DNA of 64,000 bases from Mycobacterium sp. MYCO198283 (GTDB taxonomy: Bacteria; Actinomycetota; Actinomycetes; Mycobacteriales; Mycobacteriaceae): the NCBI RefSeq assembly GCF_021213805.1, contig NZ_JAJQJI010000002.1:1-64000 (forward strand), given 5' to 3'. Position numbers and translations under genes: made by a program. The first letter of the stretch is position 1. The number at the start of each line of letters is the position of its first letter. Shown here piece by piece: positions 8,993 to 19,534 of this stretch. Below the pieces are notes generated by a model. That model was given only the letters and a program-made list of their open reading frames with translations, did not search any database and was not told where the DNA came from.

Positions 8993-10345
8993 ATGTCTCC
9001 CTACCACGTGGCGATCGTCGGCTCAGGACCCTCCGGATATTTCGCTGCCGCGTCCCTGCTGAAGGCCGCCGACATCGACGTGCGCGTCGACATGCTGGAG
9101 ATGCTGCCGACCCCGTGGGGGCTGGTGCGCTCCGGCGTCGCGCCCGACCATCCGAAGATCAAGTCGATCAGCGCGCAGTTCGAGAAGACGGCGCAGGATC
9201 CCCGGTTCCGGTTCTTCGGCAACGTCGAGGTCGGTCGCCACGTCAGCGCCGCCGAGCTCGCCGAGCGCTACGACGCGGTGGTCTATGCCGTCGGCGCCCA
9301 ATCCGATCGCGCGCTGAACATCCCGGGCGAGCAGCTGCCCGGAAGCGTCGCCGCGGTCGACTTCGTCGGGTGGTACAACGCCCACCCGCACTTCGAGCAC
9401 ATGGCGCCCGACCTGTCCGGCGAGCGCGCCGTCGTCATCGGCAACGGCAACGTCGCGCTCGACGTCGCACGCATCCTCATCACCGACCCCGCCGCGCTGG
9501 CGCGCACCGACATCGCCGACCACGCGCTGCAGTCCCTGCAGCCCTGCGGGGTCCAGGAGGTCGTGATCGTGGGCCGCCGCGGCCCCCTGCAGGCGACATT
9601 CACCACGCTGGAGCTGCGGGAGCTCGGTGCGCTCGAGGGACTCGACGACGTCGACGTGATCGTCGACCCGGCCGATCTCGCAGACATCTCCGACGAGGAG
9701 CTCGAGGCGGCCGGCAAGACGGTCAAGAACAACATCAAGGTGCTGCGCGACTACGCCGAGCGCCCCGCGCGGGACGCCGCCCGCCGCATCGTCTTCCGGT
9801 TCCGCACCTCCCCCATCGAGATCAAGGGCGACGGGCGCGTCGAGTCGATCGTGCTCGGCCGCAACGAGCTGGTGAGCGACGCGGGCGGCCGCATCGTCGC
9901 CAAGGACACCGGTGCGCGCGAGGAACTGCCCGCGCGGCTCGTGGTGCGGGCCGTCGGCTATCGCGGCGTCGCCACCCCCGGCCTGCCGTTCGACGAGCGG
10001 TCCGGCACCATCCCGCACACCGATGGCCGCGTCGAGGGCAGCGACAACGAGTACGTCGTCGGCTGGATCAAGCGCGGCCCGTCCGGGGTGATCGGCAGCA
10101 ACAAGAAGGACTCGCAGCTCACCGTCGACACCCTGCTCGCCGACCTCGGCGGCCGACCCGGCCGGTTCGCCGACGGCCACGCCGACGAGCTGGCCGACTG
10201 GCTGCTGTCGCGCCAACCGGATCTCGTCACCACCGAACACTGGCTGGCCATCGACCGCCACGAGCGCACCAGCGGGGAACCGCACGGCCGGCCCCGCGTC
10301 AAGATCGCGAGCCTGGCCGAGCTGCTGCGCGTCGGACACGGCTGA
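8993..10345 (+). CDS. fprA: NADPH-ferredoxin reductase FprA
   Basis: This is a 450-residue flavoprotein of the adrenodoxin-reductase type. It has an FAD-binding VAIVGSGPSGYFAA near the N-terminus, TPWGLVRSGVAPDHPKIK (active-site segment), an NADPH-binding VVIGNGNVALDVARIL, and the C-terminal GWIKRGPSGVIGSNKKD. It passes electrons from NADPH to ferredoxins serving P450s. ATG 8993 is chosen because it starts directly at MSPYHVAIVGSG; the longer frame from 8813 gives non-conserved sequence. Size is close to the 456 residues of M. tuberculosis FprA. Confidence 0.97.
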   Translation: MSPYHVAIVGSGPSGYFAAASLLKAADIDVRVDMLEMLPTPWGLVRSGVAPDHPKIKSISAQFEKTAQDPRFRFFGNVEVGRHVSAAELAERYDAVVYAVGAQSDRALNIPGEQLPGSVAAVDFVGWYNAHPHFEHMAPDLSGERAVVIGNGNVALDVARILITDPAALARTDIADHALQSLQPCGVQEVVIVGRRGPLQATFTTLELRELGALEGLDDVDVIVDPADLADISDEELEAAGKTVKNNIKVLRDYAERPARDAARRIVFRFRTSPIEIKGDGRVESIVLGRNELVSDAGGRIVAKDTGAREELPARLVVRAVGYRGVATPGLPFDERSGTIPHTDGRVEGSDNEYVVGWIKRGPSGVIGSNKKDSQLTVDTLLADLGGRPGRFADGHADELADWLLSRQPDLVTTEHWLAIDRHERTSGEPHGRPRVKIASLAELLRVGHG

Positions 10346-10385
10346 CTGACCGCGCTGATCAGGTCGAACCGGTTGTCAGCGGGTA

Positions 10386-12104
10386 GTGGTGCTGCTTGAA
10401 TTGGCCGATCCGGGGGATCGGACTCGGCGCGAGTCAGGAAGACGTTTGATTCGTGGGGGCGACCGATTCGGCGACGCGGCGCCGGTGACCGGCGGCGCCG
10501 CGGGCGCCGACGCCGTCACGTCCGCCGGCCCCGCCGAACAGCGGTACCGGCACCTCATCGAGAACAGCCCCGACGCCATCTGCGTGCACCAGGCGGGCCG
10601 CCTCGTCTACCTCAATGCGGCGGGGGTGCGCTGGATGGCGGCGACGTCGGCCGACCAGCTCGTCGGCCGGCCGATCACCGACTTCGTGCATCCCGACTCG
10701 GTGCCGCAGCTGCTGGCCAGCATCGCGAGCCTGCGCGAGTCGGGGGATGCGTCGCAACCCACCGACGCGGTGATGCTCCGGCTCGACGGCACCACGCTGG
10801 AGGTCGAGGCGATCAGCGTGCTCAGCGTGTGGGACGGCCGGCCCGCGTTCCAGGTGGTGTTCCGCGACCCCAGCGCGGAGCGGCACGCGCAGGCCGCGCT
10901 GCGTTTCCAGGCGGCGCTGGTCGACCACGTCAGCGACGCCATCATCGCGACCACCGCCGACGGGCTGGTGACCGCGTGGAATCGGGCCGCGGAGCAGATC
11001 TACCGCATCGCCGCCGACCGGGCGCTCGGACGTCCGGTGAGCGCCGTCGTCGGCTGTGCGCTCGACCCGGCGCGACTCGTCGCCGCCGGTGGCCGCGAGA
11101 CCGCCACCCACTGGGCCTCCGACGGCGGTTGCCTGGCGATACGGGTGTCGGCCGCGGCGATGGACGACGGCTTCGTGCTGCTGTGCACCGACCAGACCGC
11201 CCTGCGACGGGCCGAACAGCACTTCGAGACGGTGGTCACGTCGCTGGAGGAGGGTGTGGTGGTGATCGACGGCCGGCGGCGGCTGCAGTCGATCAACCCG
11301 GCCGCGCGGCGCATCCTCGGCATTGACACCGACGAGCTGATGGACGAGTACCTGCGCGGCGAGCGCGACATGCCGGTCTACGACGTCGACGGCAACCGGA
11401 TCAGGCTGCGCGACCAGCCGATCATGCGCACGCTGCGCAACGCGGTCACGGTGACCCGCCACGTGCTCTGCGTCGAGCGCCATGACGGCAACCGCGTCTG
11501 GCTGTCCCTCAATTCGCGGCCGCTCAACCCCGCCGAGCACAACCGGTCCGCCGTGCTGCTCAGCTTCAGCGACATCACCGCGCAGCGGTCGGCCACCGAG
11601 CGGTTGGCCTACGAGGCGACCCACGACAGTCTCACCGGCCTGCCGAACCGCGCCAGCGTCGTCAACCGGCTGTCCCGGCTCGCCGAGACCGGCGACACGC
11701 TCGCCGCGGTGCTGTTCATCGACCTCGACGACTTCAAGACCATCAACGATTCGCTCGGCCACGACGCCGGCGACACCGTCATCCAGATCGCAGCCGAGCG
11801 GTTACGGCAAGCGTTGCGCGCCGACGACGTCGTCGGCCGGCTCGGCGGCGACGAGTTCGTGGCGCTGGTGCTCGGGCACATCGACCGGCTGCGGCTGCAC
11901 CAGCTGGTGACACGGCTGCACGACATGCTGTCCGAACCGATCGCCATCGCGGGCACGACGGTGTACATCGGCGCCAGCATCGGCGTGGTGCCGATGGCCG
12001 ACCGGCTGTCCGCCGAACCGTTGACGGTGCTGCGCGAAGCGGACCGGGCCATGTACGCGGCGAAGGCGAAGGGCCGCCGCACCAGCCACTACGCCGTCGA
12101 CTGA
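10386..12104 (+). CDS. PAS-PAS-PAS-GGDEF diguanylate cyclase
   Basis: This is a protein of about 572 residues. Three PAS-like domains begin near residues 53, 172 and 279, followed by a GGDEF domain from about 408 (THDSLTGLPNRASV). The catalytic GGDEF is intact at about 487-491, and an inhibitory RxxD site (RADD) lies exactly five residues before it. That predicts active c-di-GMP synthesis with product inhibition. No EAL domain and no membrane helix are present, so sensing is probably cytoplasmic. The GTG start at 10386 is uncertain because of several nearby GTG codons. Confidence 0.9.
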   Translation: MVLLELADPGDRTRRESGRRLIRGGDRFGDAAPVTGGAAGADAVTSAGPAEQRYRHLIENSPDAICVHQAGRLVYLNAAGVRWMAATSADQLVGRPITDFVHPDSVPQLLASIASLRESGDASQPTDAVMLRLDGTTLEVEAISVLSVWDGRPAFQVVFRDPSAERHAQAALRFQAALVDHVSDAIIATTADGLVTAWNRAAEQIYRIAADRALGRPVSAVVGCALDPARLVAAGGRETATHWASDGGCLAIRVSAAAMDDGFVLLCTDQTALRRAEQHFETVVTSLEEGVVVIDGRRRLQSINPAARRILGIDTDELMDEYLRGERDMPVYDVDGNRIRLRDQPIMRTLRNAVTVTRHVLCVERHDGNRVWLSLNSRPLNPAEHNRSAVLLSFSDITAQRSATERLAYEATHDSLTGLPNRASVVNRLSRLAETGDTLAAVLFIDLDDFKTINDSLGHDAGDTVIQIAAERLRQALRADDVVGRLGGDEFVALVLGHIDRLRLHQLVTRLHDMLSEPIAIAGTTVYIGASIGVVPMADRLSAEPLTVLREADRAMYAAKAKGRRTSHYAVD

Positions 12105-12433
12105 TCGACCGCCGGCGGCTCGGGCGGGGCGAACCGCCAGTTGTCGGGGTTCTTCGGCGAGTAGACGACCGGAAGGAGCTGGCCGATCGTCGGCCACTCG
12201 TTCACGTCGACCGCCAGCTGCTGGTACACCACGTGTTCGTCGACCGTCGGGCCGTTGATCACGCCGGCGATGGTGACGAACTGCTCACCGGCCGCGGCGG
12301 GGCGGGGGCTGACACCGGTGACCAGCAGCGTGCCGGCGACCGCGTCGGAGGGGCCGCGATTGCGCATCAGCCGCGGCACGACGAAGGACGCGAGCACGCC
12401 GACCAGCACCAGCACCATCACGAATTCCCACAT
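12089..12433 (-). CDS. Small membrane-anchored conserved protein
   Basis: This is a 114-residue protein with one N-terminal helix ([19 protein letters not shown], residues 4-22) followed by a small soluble domain of mixed strands ending in a Pro-rich tail. It resembles short conserved actinobacterial proteins of unknown function. The 3' end overlaps the convergent cyclase gene by 16 bases. Start and hisN start are divergent, only 23 bases apart, so they may share a promoter region. Confidence 0.7.
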   Translation of the reverse strand: MWEFVMVLVLVGVLASFVVPRLMRNRGPSDAVAGTLLVTGVSPRPAAAGEQFVTIAGVINGPTVDEHVVYQQLAVDVNEWPTIGQLLPVVYSPKNPDNWRFAPPEPPAVDQSTA

Positions 12434-12456
12434 TCGGCCATGGTAGGACTGCTGCT

Positions 12457-13272
12457 GTGAGCGACGCCGAGCGCGACGAGACCGGATCCGGCGCCGAGCA
12501 CGTCGACATGACCCTGGCGCTCGCGCTCGCCGATCACGCCGATGCGCTGACCATGAACCGCTTCGGAGCCCTCGATCTGCGCGTCGACACCAAGCCGGAC
12601 CTCACGCCGGTGACCGACGCCGACCGCTCGGTGGAGGCCGCGCTGCGGCAGGTCCTGCACCGCGAGCGCCCCGGCGACGGCGTCCTCGGCGAGGAGTTCG
12701 GCGGTACGACCGCGCTCGGCGGCCGGCAGTGGGTGATCGACCCGATCGACGGCACGAAGAACTTCGTGCGGGGCGTGCCGGTGTGGGCCAGCCTGATCGC
12801 GCTGCTGCACGACGGTGTGCCGACCGTGGGAGTGGTCAGCGCCCCGGCGCTGGGCCGCCGGTGGTGGGCCGGGCGCGCACTCGGGGCGTTCGCGACGGCG
12901 AGCGGCGGCCCGCCGCGACGGCTGCGCGTCTCCGGGGTCGCGGACCTCGGCGCCGCGAGCCTGGCCTTTTCCAGCATCTCCGGGTGGGGCGACCGCGGGC
13001 TGCGCGAGGCATTCCTGGGACTGACCGATGCGGTGTGGCGGGTGCGCGGCTACGGCGACTTCTGGTCCTACTGCCTGGTGGCCGAGGGGGCCGTCGACAT
13101 CGCCGCCGAGCCCGAGGTGAAGCTGTGGGACCTGGCGCCGCTGGACATCCTCGTCCGCGAGGCCGGTGGCGTGTTCACCGATCTGGGCGGCCACCCCGGC
13201 CCGCACGGCGGCAGCGCGGTGGCCACCAACGGGCTGCTCCACGACGCGGTGCTCGACCGGCTGCACGTGTGA
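12457..13272 (+). CDS. hisN: Histidinol-phosphatase, inositol-monophosphatase family
   Basis: This is a 271-residue protein with the IMPase metal-binding motifs [17 protein letters not shown] and the late [15 protein letters not shown]. The family removes phosphate from small sugar or amino-alcohol phosphates. Position before fadE24 matches Rv3137, which is assigned as the histidinol-phosphatase of histidine synthesis. A sugar phosphatase role cannot be excluded from sequence alone. GTG 12457 is the likely start. Confidence 0.85.
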   Translation: MSDAERDETGSGAEHVDMTLALALADHADALTMNRFGALDLRVDTKPDLTPVTDADRSVEAALRQVLHRERPGDGVLGEEFGGTTALGGRQWVIDPIDGTKNFVRGVPVWASLIALLHDGVPTVGVVSAPALGRRWWAGRALGAFATASGGPPRRLRVSGVADLGAASLAFSSISGWGDRGLREAFLGLTDAVWRVRGYGDFWSYCLVAEGAVDIAAEPEVKLWDLAPLDILVREAGGVFTDLGGHPGPHGGSAVATNGLLHDAVLDRLHV

Positions 13273-13290
13273 ACTGGCTAACGATCCTCG

Positions 13291-13312
13291 TATCTTACTT
13301 TCGAGTAAGATA
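13291..13312. promoter_or_regulatory. Perfect palindrome, candidate repressor site before fadE24
   Basis: Nine-base arms TATCTTACT and AGTAAGATA are separated by TTCG. The site ends 43 bases before the fadE24 ATG and overlaps a possible -10 box (TAAGAT, 13306-13311). The size and symmetry fit a TetR-type dimer. No regulator gene is adjacent, so the protein would act in trans. Confidence 0.75.
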
Positions 13313-13355
13313 GGCTGGCCGGCATAAGCCCCACTGCTACGGACGAGGCTGCGTC

Positions 13356-14747
13356 ATGACGAACACCCTTCCCGCGAAGTCGACCAACCGCACCGGCCGA
13401 GAGAGCGCCGTCGGGTTGCAGAAACACAAGCGCACGCTGACCGACGTCGGGCTCGCGCTGGTCACCCCGCTGGTCGGCCAGGAGTTCCTCGACCGATATG
13501 GGTTGCGCGACCCGCTGAACCGCGGCCTGCGCTACGGCGTCAAGACGGTGTTCTCCGCCGCCGGCGCCACCACCCGGCAGTTCCGGCGGGTGCAGCGCGG
13601 CGGTAAGCCCACCCGGCTGGCGGCGAACGGCGCCGCAACGGGCTCGGACTACTTCGACCTCACCCCCGACGACGACCAGAAGCTGATCGTCGAGACGGTG
13701 AACGAGTTCGCCGAAGAGGTGCTGCGCCCCGCCGCGCGGGACGCCGACGCGGCGGCCACCTACCCCGAAGACCTGATCGCCAAGGCCGCCGAGCTCGGCG
13801 TCACCGCCATCAACATCCCGGAGAACTTCGACGGCATCGCCGAGCAACGTTCCACCGTGACCAGCGCACTCGTCGCCGAGGCGCTGGCCTACGGCGACAT
13901 GGGGCTCGCGTTGCCGATCCTGGCGCCCGGCGGCGTCGCGTCGGCGCTGACGTACTGGGGCAGCGCCGACCAGCAGGCGACGTATCTCAAGGAGTATGCC
14001 GGCGAGAACGTGCCACAGTCGTGCGTCGCGATCGCCGAACCGCACGCGCTGTTCGACCCGACGGCCCTGAGAACCACCGCCGTGCGCACCCCCAGCGGGT
14101 ACCGACTCGACGGTGTCAAGTCGCTGGTTCCCGCCGCCGCGAACGCCGAACTGTTCATCGTCGGCGCCCAGCTGAACGGCAAGCCCGCGCTGTTCATCGT
14201 CGAGTCGTCGACACCGGGCCTGACGGTCAAGGCGGACCCCAGCATGGGCGTCCGCGCCGCGGCGCTCGGCCAGGTCGAGCTCGACGGCGTGCGGGTGCCG
14301 CTGCACGCGCGCCTCGGTGAAGACGGCGCGACCGACGACGATTACCTCGACGCGGTCGCACTGTCGCGGCTGGGCTGGGCCGCGCTGGCGGTCGGCACCT
14401 GCCACGCCGTGCTCGACTACGTCGTCCCCTACGTCAAGGAGCGCGAGGCGTTCGGCGAGCCCATCGCCCACCGCCAGTCGGTGGCGTTCATGTGCGCCAA
14501 CATCGCGATCGAGCTCGACGGGCTGCGGCTCATCACCTGGCGCGGCGCCGCGCGCGCCGAGCGGGGCCTGTCGTTCCGGCGCGAGGCGGCGTTGGCCAAG
14601 CGCCTCGGCGCGGACAAGGGCATGCAGATCGGGCTGGACGGCGTGCAACTGCTCGGCGGGCACGGCTACACCAAGGAACATCCGGTCGAGCGGTGGTACC
14701 GCGACCTGCGGGCCATCGGTGTCGCCGAAGGCGTCGTCGTCCTCTAA
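13356..14747 (+). CDS. fadE24: Acyl-CoA dehydrogenase FadE24
   Basis: This is a 463-residue protein. An extra N-terminal segment of about 95 residues precedes the acyl-CoA dehydrogenase fold (LTPDDDQKLIVETVNEFAEE onward), and the end reads LLGGHGYTKEHPVERWYRDL. Such enzymes oxidise acyl-CoA to enoyl-CoA with FAD. In mycobacteria FadE24 and FadE23 are encoded together and may act as a heteromer, as several FadE pairs do; that is inference. Gene order hisN-fadE24-fadE23-fadB4 matches Rv3137-Rv3141, with pflA (Rv3138) missing. Confidence 0.92.
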   Translation: MTNTLPAKSTNRTGRESAVGLQKHKRTLTDVGLALVTPLVGQEFLDRYGLRDPLNRGLRYGVKTVFSAAGATTRQFRRVQRGGKPTRLAANGAATGSDYFDLTPDDDQKLIVETVNEFAEEVLRPAARDADAAATYPEDLIAKAAELGVTAINIPENFDGIAEQRSTVTSALVAEALAYGDMGLALPILAPGGVASALTYWGSADQQATYLKEYAGENVPQSCVAIAEPHALFDPTALRTTAVRTPSGYRLDGVKSLVPAAANAELFIVGAQLNGKPALFIVESSTPGLTVKADPSMGVRAAALGQVELDGVRVPLHARLGEDGATDDDYLDAVALSRLGWAALAVGTCHAVLDYVVPYVKEREAFGEPIAHRQSVAFMCANIAIELDGLRLITWRGAARAERGLSFRREAALAKRLGADKGMQIGLDGVQLLGGHGYTKEHPVERWYRDLRAIGVAEGVVVL

Positions 14748-14778
14748 GTCGGCTGCGATTCGAGAGAAGAGAACACTC

Positions 14779-16002
14779 ATGGCGATCAACCTGGAACTGC
14801 CGAAGAAGCTGCAGGCCGTGGTCGAGAAGGCGCATCAGGGCGCGGCCGAGATGCTGCGGCCGATCTCGCGCAAATACGACCTGCGGGAGCACGAGTACCC
14901 GGTCGAGCTCGACACGCTGGCCACCCTGTTCGAGGGCATCTCGGAGGCCAAGACAATCTCGTTTGCGGGCGCCGAGGCGTTCCGCGACGCGACCGGGGCC
15001 GAAGGCGACAAGAAGGCGAATATCAATGGCGGCAACATGTCCGCGGTCGTCAACGTCATCGAGATCAGCTGGGGCGACGTCGGGCTGATGCTGTCGGTCC
15101 CCCGCCAGGGCCTCGGGAACGCCGCGATCTCCAGCGTCGCCACCGACGAGCAGCTCGAGCGGCTCGGCAAGGACGTGTGGGCGGCCATGGCGATCACCGA
15201 GCCGGGCTTCGGCTCCGACTCGGCCGCCGTCAGCACCACCGCGACACTCGACGGCGACGAGTACGTGATCAACGGCGAGAAGATCTACGTCACCGCCGGT
15301 TCACGCGCCACCCACATCGTGGTGTGGGCGACGCTGGACAAGTCGCTGGGCCGCGCCGCCATCAAATCGTTCATCGTGCCGCGCGACCACCCGGGCGTGA
15401 CCGTCGAGCGGCTCGAGGACAAGCTCGGGATCAAGGCGTCCGACACCGCGGCCATCCGGTTCGACAACGTCCGCATCCCGAAGGACAACCTGCTCGGCGA
15501 TCCGGAGATCCACGTCGAGAAGAGCTTCTCCGGCGTCATGGAGACCTTCGACAACACCCGGCCCGTCGTCGCCGGGATGGCGGTCGGGGTGGCTCGCGCC
15601 GCGCTGGAGGACCTCCGCAAGCTGCTGGAGTCGGCCGGCGTCGACATCTCCTACGACAAGCCGGCGCACGCCCAGAGCGCGCCCGCGGCGGAGTTCCTGC
15701 GCATGGAGGCGGACTGGGAAGCCGGCTACCTGCTCACGGTGCGGTCGGCGTGGCAGGCCGACAACGACATCCCCAACTCGAAAGAAGCCTCGATGGCCAA
15801 GGCGAAGGCCGCCCGCGTCGCCAGCGACATCACGCTGCGCGCGGTCGAGCTCGCCGGCACCCTCGGCTACTCGGAGCAGACCCTGCTGGAGAAGTGGGCG
15901 CGCGACTCGAAGATCCTCGACATCTTCGAGGGCACGCAGCAGATCCAGCAGCTCGTCGTCGCCCGCCGCCTGCTGGGCCTGACCTCGGCTGAACTGAAGT
16001 AG
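14779..16002 (+). CDS. fadE23: Acyl-CoA dehydrogenase FadE23
   Basis: This is a 407-residue protein of regular acyl-CoA dehydrogenase length. It carries MAITEPGFGSDSAAVSTTA (flavin/substrate loop) and the end segment ILDIFEGTQQIQQLVVARR, which contains the catalytic-type Glu. ATG 14779 follows a good ribosome binding site (gagagaagag) 31 bases after fadE24, so the two are co-transcribed. The two proteins are clearly different subfamilies, as expected of a FadE pair. Confidence 0.93.
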   Translation: MAINLELPKKLQAVVEKAHQGAAEMLRPISRKYDLREHEYPVELDTLATLFEGISEAKTISFAGAEAFRDATGAEGDKKANINGGNMSAVVNVIEISWGDVGLMLSVPRQGLGNAAISSVATDEQLERLGKDVWAAMAITEPGFGSDSAAVSTTATLDGDEYVINGEKIYVTAGSRATHIVVWATLDKSLGRAAIKSFIVPRDHPGVTVERLEDKLGIKASDTAAIRFDNVRIPKDNLLGDPEIHVEKSFSGVMETFDNTRPVVAGMAVGVARAALEDLRKLLESAGVDISYDKPAHAQSAPAAEFLRMEADWEAGYLLTVRSAWQADNDIPNSKEASMAKAKAARVASDITLRAVELAGTLGYSEQTLLEKWARDSKILDIFEGTQQIQQLVVARRLLGLTSAELK

Positions 16003-16027
16003 CGGCACCGGCGGTAGCGTCGGCACG

Positions 16028-17026
16028 ATGACGACTTTCTCCGCCGTAGTGGCCCGACAGGACGACGACCGCGTCGTCACGGGCGTCGAAACGCTGGACA
16101 CCTCGGCACTGCCGCCCGGCGAGGTCACCATCCGCGTGCTGTATTCGAGCGTCAACTACAAGGACGCACTCGCCGTGACGCCGCGCGGCGGTGTGGTGCG
16201 GGCCTATCCGATCGTGCCGGGCATCGATGTCGCGGGCGAGGTCGTCGAATCGGACTCACCCGAATTCTCCCGCGGCGACCAGGTGCTGGCCCACGGCTAC
16301 GACATCGGCACCGGCCGGCACGGCGGCTATGCCGAATTCGTGCGCGTCCCCGCCGATTACGTGGTGGCGCTCGGATCGCTGAGCCCCCGTGACGGGGCGG
16401 CCATCGGCACCGGCGGGTTCACCGCCGCCATGAGCGTGCAAGCCCTCATCGACCACGGCATCACACCCGACGACGGCCCGATCGTCGTCACCGGCGCCAC
16501 CGGCGGCGTGGGGTCGGTCAGCGTCGACCTGCTCGCGGCGGCCGGCTACCGGGTCGTCGCGTCGACCGGCAAGCCGCAGGCCACCGACCGGCTGACCGCG
16601 CTCGGCGCCGCCGAGGTCATCGGCCGGTTGCCCGAAGATCCCGACGCCAAACCGCGGCCGCTGAACACCGCGCGGTGGGCCGGTGCGGTCGACTGCGTGG
16701 GCGGCGCGACGCTGGCCGACGTGCTGTCGGCGATCGACTACGGCGGCGCCGTCGCGGCGAGCGGGCTCACCGGCGGGCCGGCCCTGCACACCACCGTCAT
16801 GCCGTTCATCCTGCGCGGCGTTTCGCTGCTGGGCATGGACTCGGTGCAGATGCCGATCGAGCAGCGCCGCGCGCTGTGGCGCCGCCTCGCCGACGACCTG
16901 CGGCCGCCGCACCTCGCCGACCTCACCACCGAGATCGACGTGCGCGACGTGACCGCTGCGCTCGACGCCATCAAGGCCGGCACGGTCACCGGGCGAACCG
17001 TCGTCCGCGTCGCGGGCGGTTTCTGA
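16028..17026 (+). CDS. fadB4: NADPH:quinone/acrylyl-CoA reductase-type MDR protein FadB4
   Basis: This is a 332-residue medium-chain reductase of the YhdH/AcuI type. VNYKDALAVTPRGGVVRAYP and the Rossmann motif VVTGATGGVGSVSVDLLA are clear, and there are no zinc ligands. AcuI enzymes reduce acrylyl-CoA with NADPH; an enoyl-CoA-type substrate made by the FadE pair upstream would fit but is inference. Starts 25 bases after fadE23. Confidence 0.9.
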   Translation: MTTFSAVVARQDDDRVVTGVETLDTSALPPGEVTIRVLYSSVNYKDALAVTPRGGVVRAYPIVPGIDVAGEVVESDSPEFSRGDQVLAHGYDIGTGRHGGYAEFVRVPADYVVALGSLSPRDGAAIGTGGFTAAMSVQALIDHGITPDDGPIVVTGATGGVGSVSVDLLAAAGYRVVASTGKPQATDRLTALGAAEVIGRLPEDPDAKPRPLNTARWAGAVDCVGGATLADVLSAIDYGGAVAASGLTGGPALHTTVMPFILRGVSLLGMDSVQMPIEQRRALWRRLADDLRPPHLADLTTEIDVRDVTAALDAIKAGTVTGRTVVRVAGGF

Positions 17027-17050
17027 AACAAGCCGCCGCGGTCGCCGAAC

Positions 17051-17144
17051 GTGCGGCTACGGCGAGAATTCCGCCGAGAAGTCGCCGTACGCGCACACTC
17101 GGCGCAGAGACGACGAACGCCGGGTGCGCGAGATGCGCACCCGG
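17051..17144. terminator. Two hairpins between convergent fadB4 and the antigen 85 gene
   Basis: Hairpin 1 pairs 17051-17065 with 17082-17096 (13 of 15 bases). Hairpin 2 is a perfect 10-base stem, CCGGGTGCGC with GCGCACCCGG, around a 5-base loop at 17120-17144. No U-tract follows, which is usual for mycobacterial terminators. Placement in a 137-base gap between convergent genes supports bidirectional termination. Confidence 0.65.
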
Positions 17145-17163
17145 GGTCGCCGGTGTCATGCGA

Positions 17164-18207
<1,044 letters not shown>

Positions 18208-18394
18208 TCAATCCAGGGATCCGCCGGCGTCGGGCTCGACCGGGCACGAGAGAGGCGAATCACATCTTCGGTTGTCGCAGCCTTAGTAGACCATGCACAA
18301 GCTTTCCTGAGAAACCCGTGAGCGAATCGTAATGTTGTGTCATTGTCGAATCGAAACCAACGTCAGTTTTACTTATTCCGTTCCGGGAGGCGTC

Positions 18395-19534
18395 ATGGAG
18401 TCCTTCGTCCACCTGCGCAAAGGCCGCACCCCGCGCCGGCTGCACGCCGACCTCGACGGCCTCAAGGACGACGAGCTGGGCCGCGGCGGATTCACCGGCC
18501 GGACGGCGAACATGTACCGGCGCCACGACCCCACCGCCTACCGGGCTGTCGGCCCGCTCCGGCCCCTCGACGTGCTGGCCGCAGAGCTGAAGCCGAGCGA
18601 TGCCACCGACGCCCGCGGCGGTCCGCTGCTGATGTTCTCGAACACCGACTGCGAGGTGCTGCTGTCGCGGCGGCGAGAGCCGATGCCGTTCTTCGTCCGC
18701 CACGTCGACGGCGATCTGCTGCTGTTCGTGCATCGCGGCCACGGCGCACTGCACACCGAGTTCGGCCCGCTGGCCTACCGCGACGGCGACTGGATCTACC
18801 TGCCGAAAGCCTGCACATGGCGGCAGGTCCCTGATCCTCGGGGGCAGGAGCGGAGCGACCGGGGGGACGACACAGCCGAGACCACGCTGCTGATGATCCA
18901 GGCGACCGACGAATTCCGTGTGCCGCCGCCGGGACCGCTCGGCCGGCACTTCCCGTTCGACCCGTCGCAGGCCGTGATCCCCGAACCGCAGCCCCTCGAC
19001 GACCCGCCGCCCTCGGGCGAGGAGTACGAGGTGCGGCTCGTCCATGCCGGCGGCCCGACCACGCTGTACTACCGGCACCATCCGCTCGACGTCGAGGGCT
19101 GGCGCGGCGACAACTTCCCGTTCACCTTCAACATCGCCGACTACAACGTGGTGACGTCAGACAGCGTGCACCTGCCCGCGACCGCCCACCTCTTCATGCA
19201 GGCGACCGGCGTCTACGTGATGAATTTCTTGCCCAAGCCCGCCGAGGGTGTGCCCGGCACCGAGCGCACGCCCTGGTACCACCGCAACGTCGACTTCGAC
19301 GAAATCGCCTTCTTCCACGGCGGCTCGCTCTACGGCATCCCCATGCCGCCGGGGTTGATCAGCCATGCGCCGCAGGGCGTGCACCACGGTGCGCCGGAGA
19401 AGGCCCGCGAGCGCGCCCGCCGGATGTTCGACGAGCACACACGGGTGGACTGGCAGGTCATCGCCATCGACACCCGGCGCCGGCTGGTGCCGTCGGCGGA
19501 GGTGCTGGCGGGCGACCTGGGGCAGCATTCGTGA
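18395..19534 (+). CDS. Homogentisate 1,2-dioxygenase-like enzyme
   Basis: This is a 379-residue protein of the cupin-type homogentisate dioxygenase family. Iron-site segments WYHRNVDFDEIAFFHGG and HAPQGVHHGAPEKARERAR are present. The family opens the ring of homogentisate with O2. It is shorter than typical enzymes (about 430-445 residues). ATG 18395 follows gggagg; the longer frame from 18332 lacks support. Residues around 150 (DPRGQERSDRG) come from a short GC-rich repeat inserted in frame. The next gene overlaps by 4 bases (GTGA). The substrate may differ, since no later homogentisate-pathway genes are nearby. Confidence 0.82.
   Translation: MESFVHLRKGRTPRRLHADLDGLKDDELGRGGFTGRTANMYRRHDPTAYRAVGPLRPLDVLAAELKPSDATDARGGPLLMFSNTDCEVLLSRRREPMPFFVRHVDGDLLLFVHRGHGALHTEFGPLAYRDGDWIYLPKACTWRQVPDPRGQERSDRGDDTAETTLLMIQATDEFRVPPPGPLGRHFPFDPSQAVIPEPQPLDDPPPSGEEYEVRLVHAGGPTTLYYRHHPLDVEGWRGDNFPFTFNIADYNVVTSDSVHLPATAHLFMQATGVYVMNFLPKPAEGVPGTERTPWYHRNVDFDEIAFFHGGSLYGIPMPPGLISHAPQGVHHGAPEKARERARRMFDEHTRVDWQVIAIDTRRRLVPSAEVLAGDLGQHS

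Noticed and set aside
8862..9062. 66-residue ORF before fprA
   Set aside because: It overlaps the fprA start in another frame and has no conserved features; it is likely leader sequence.
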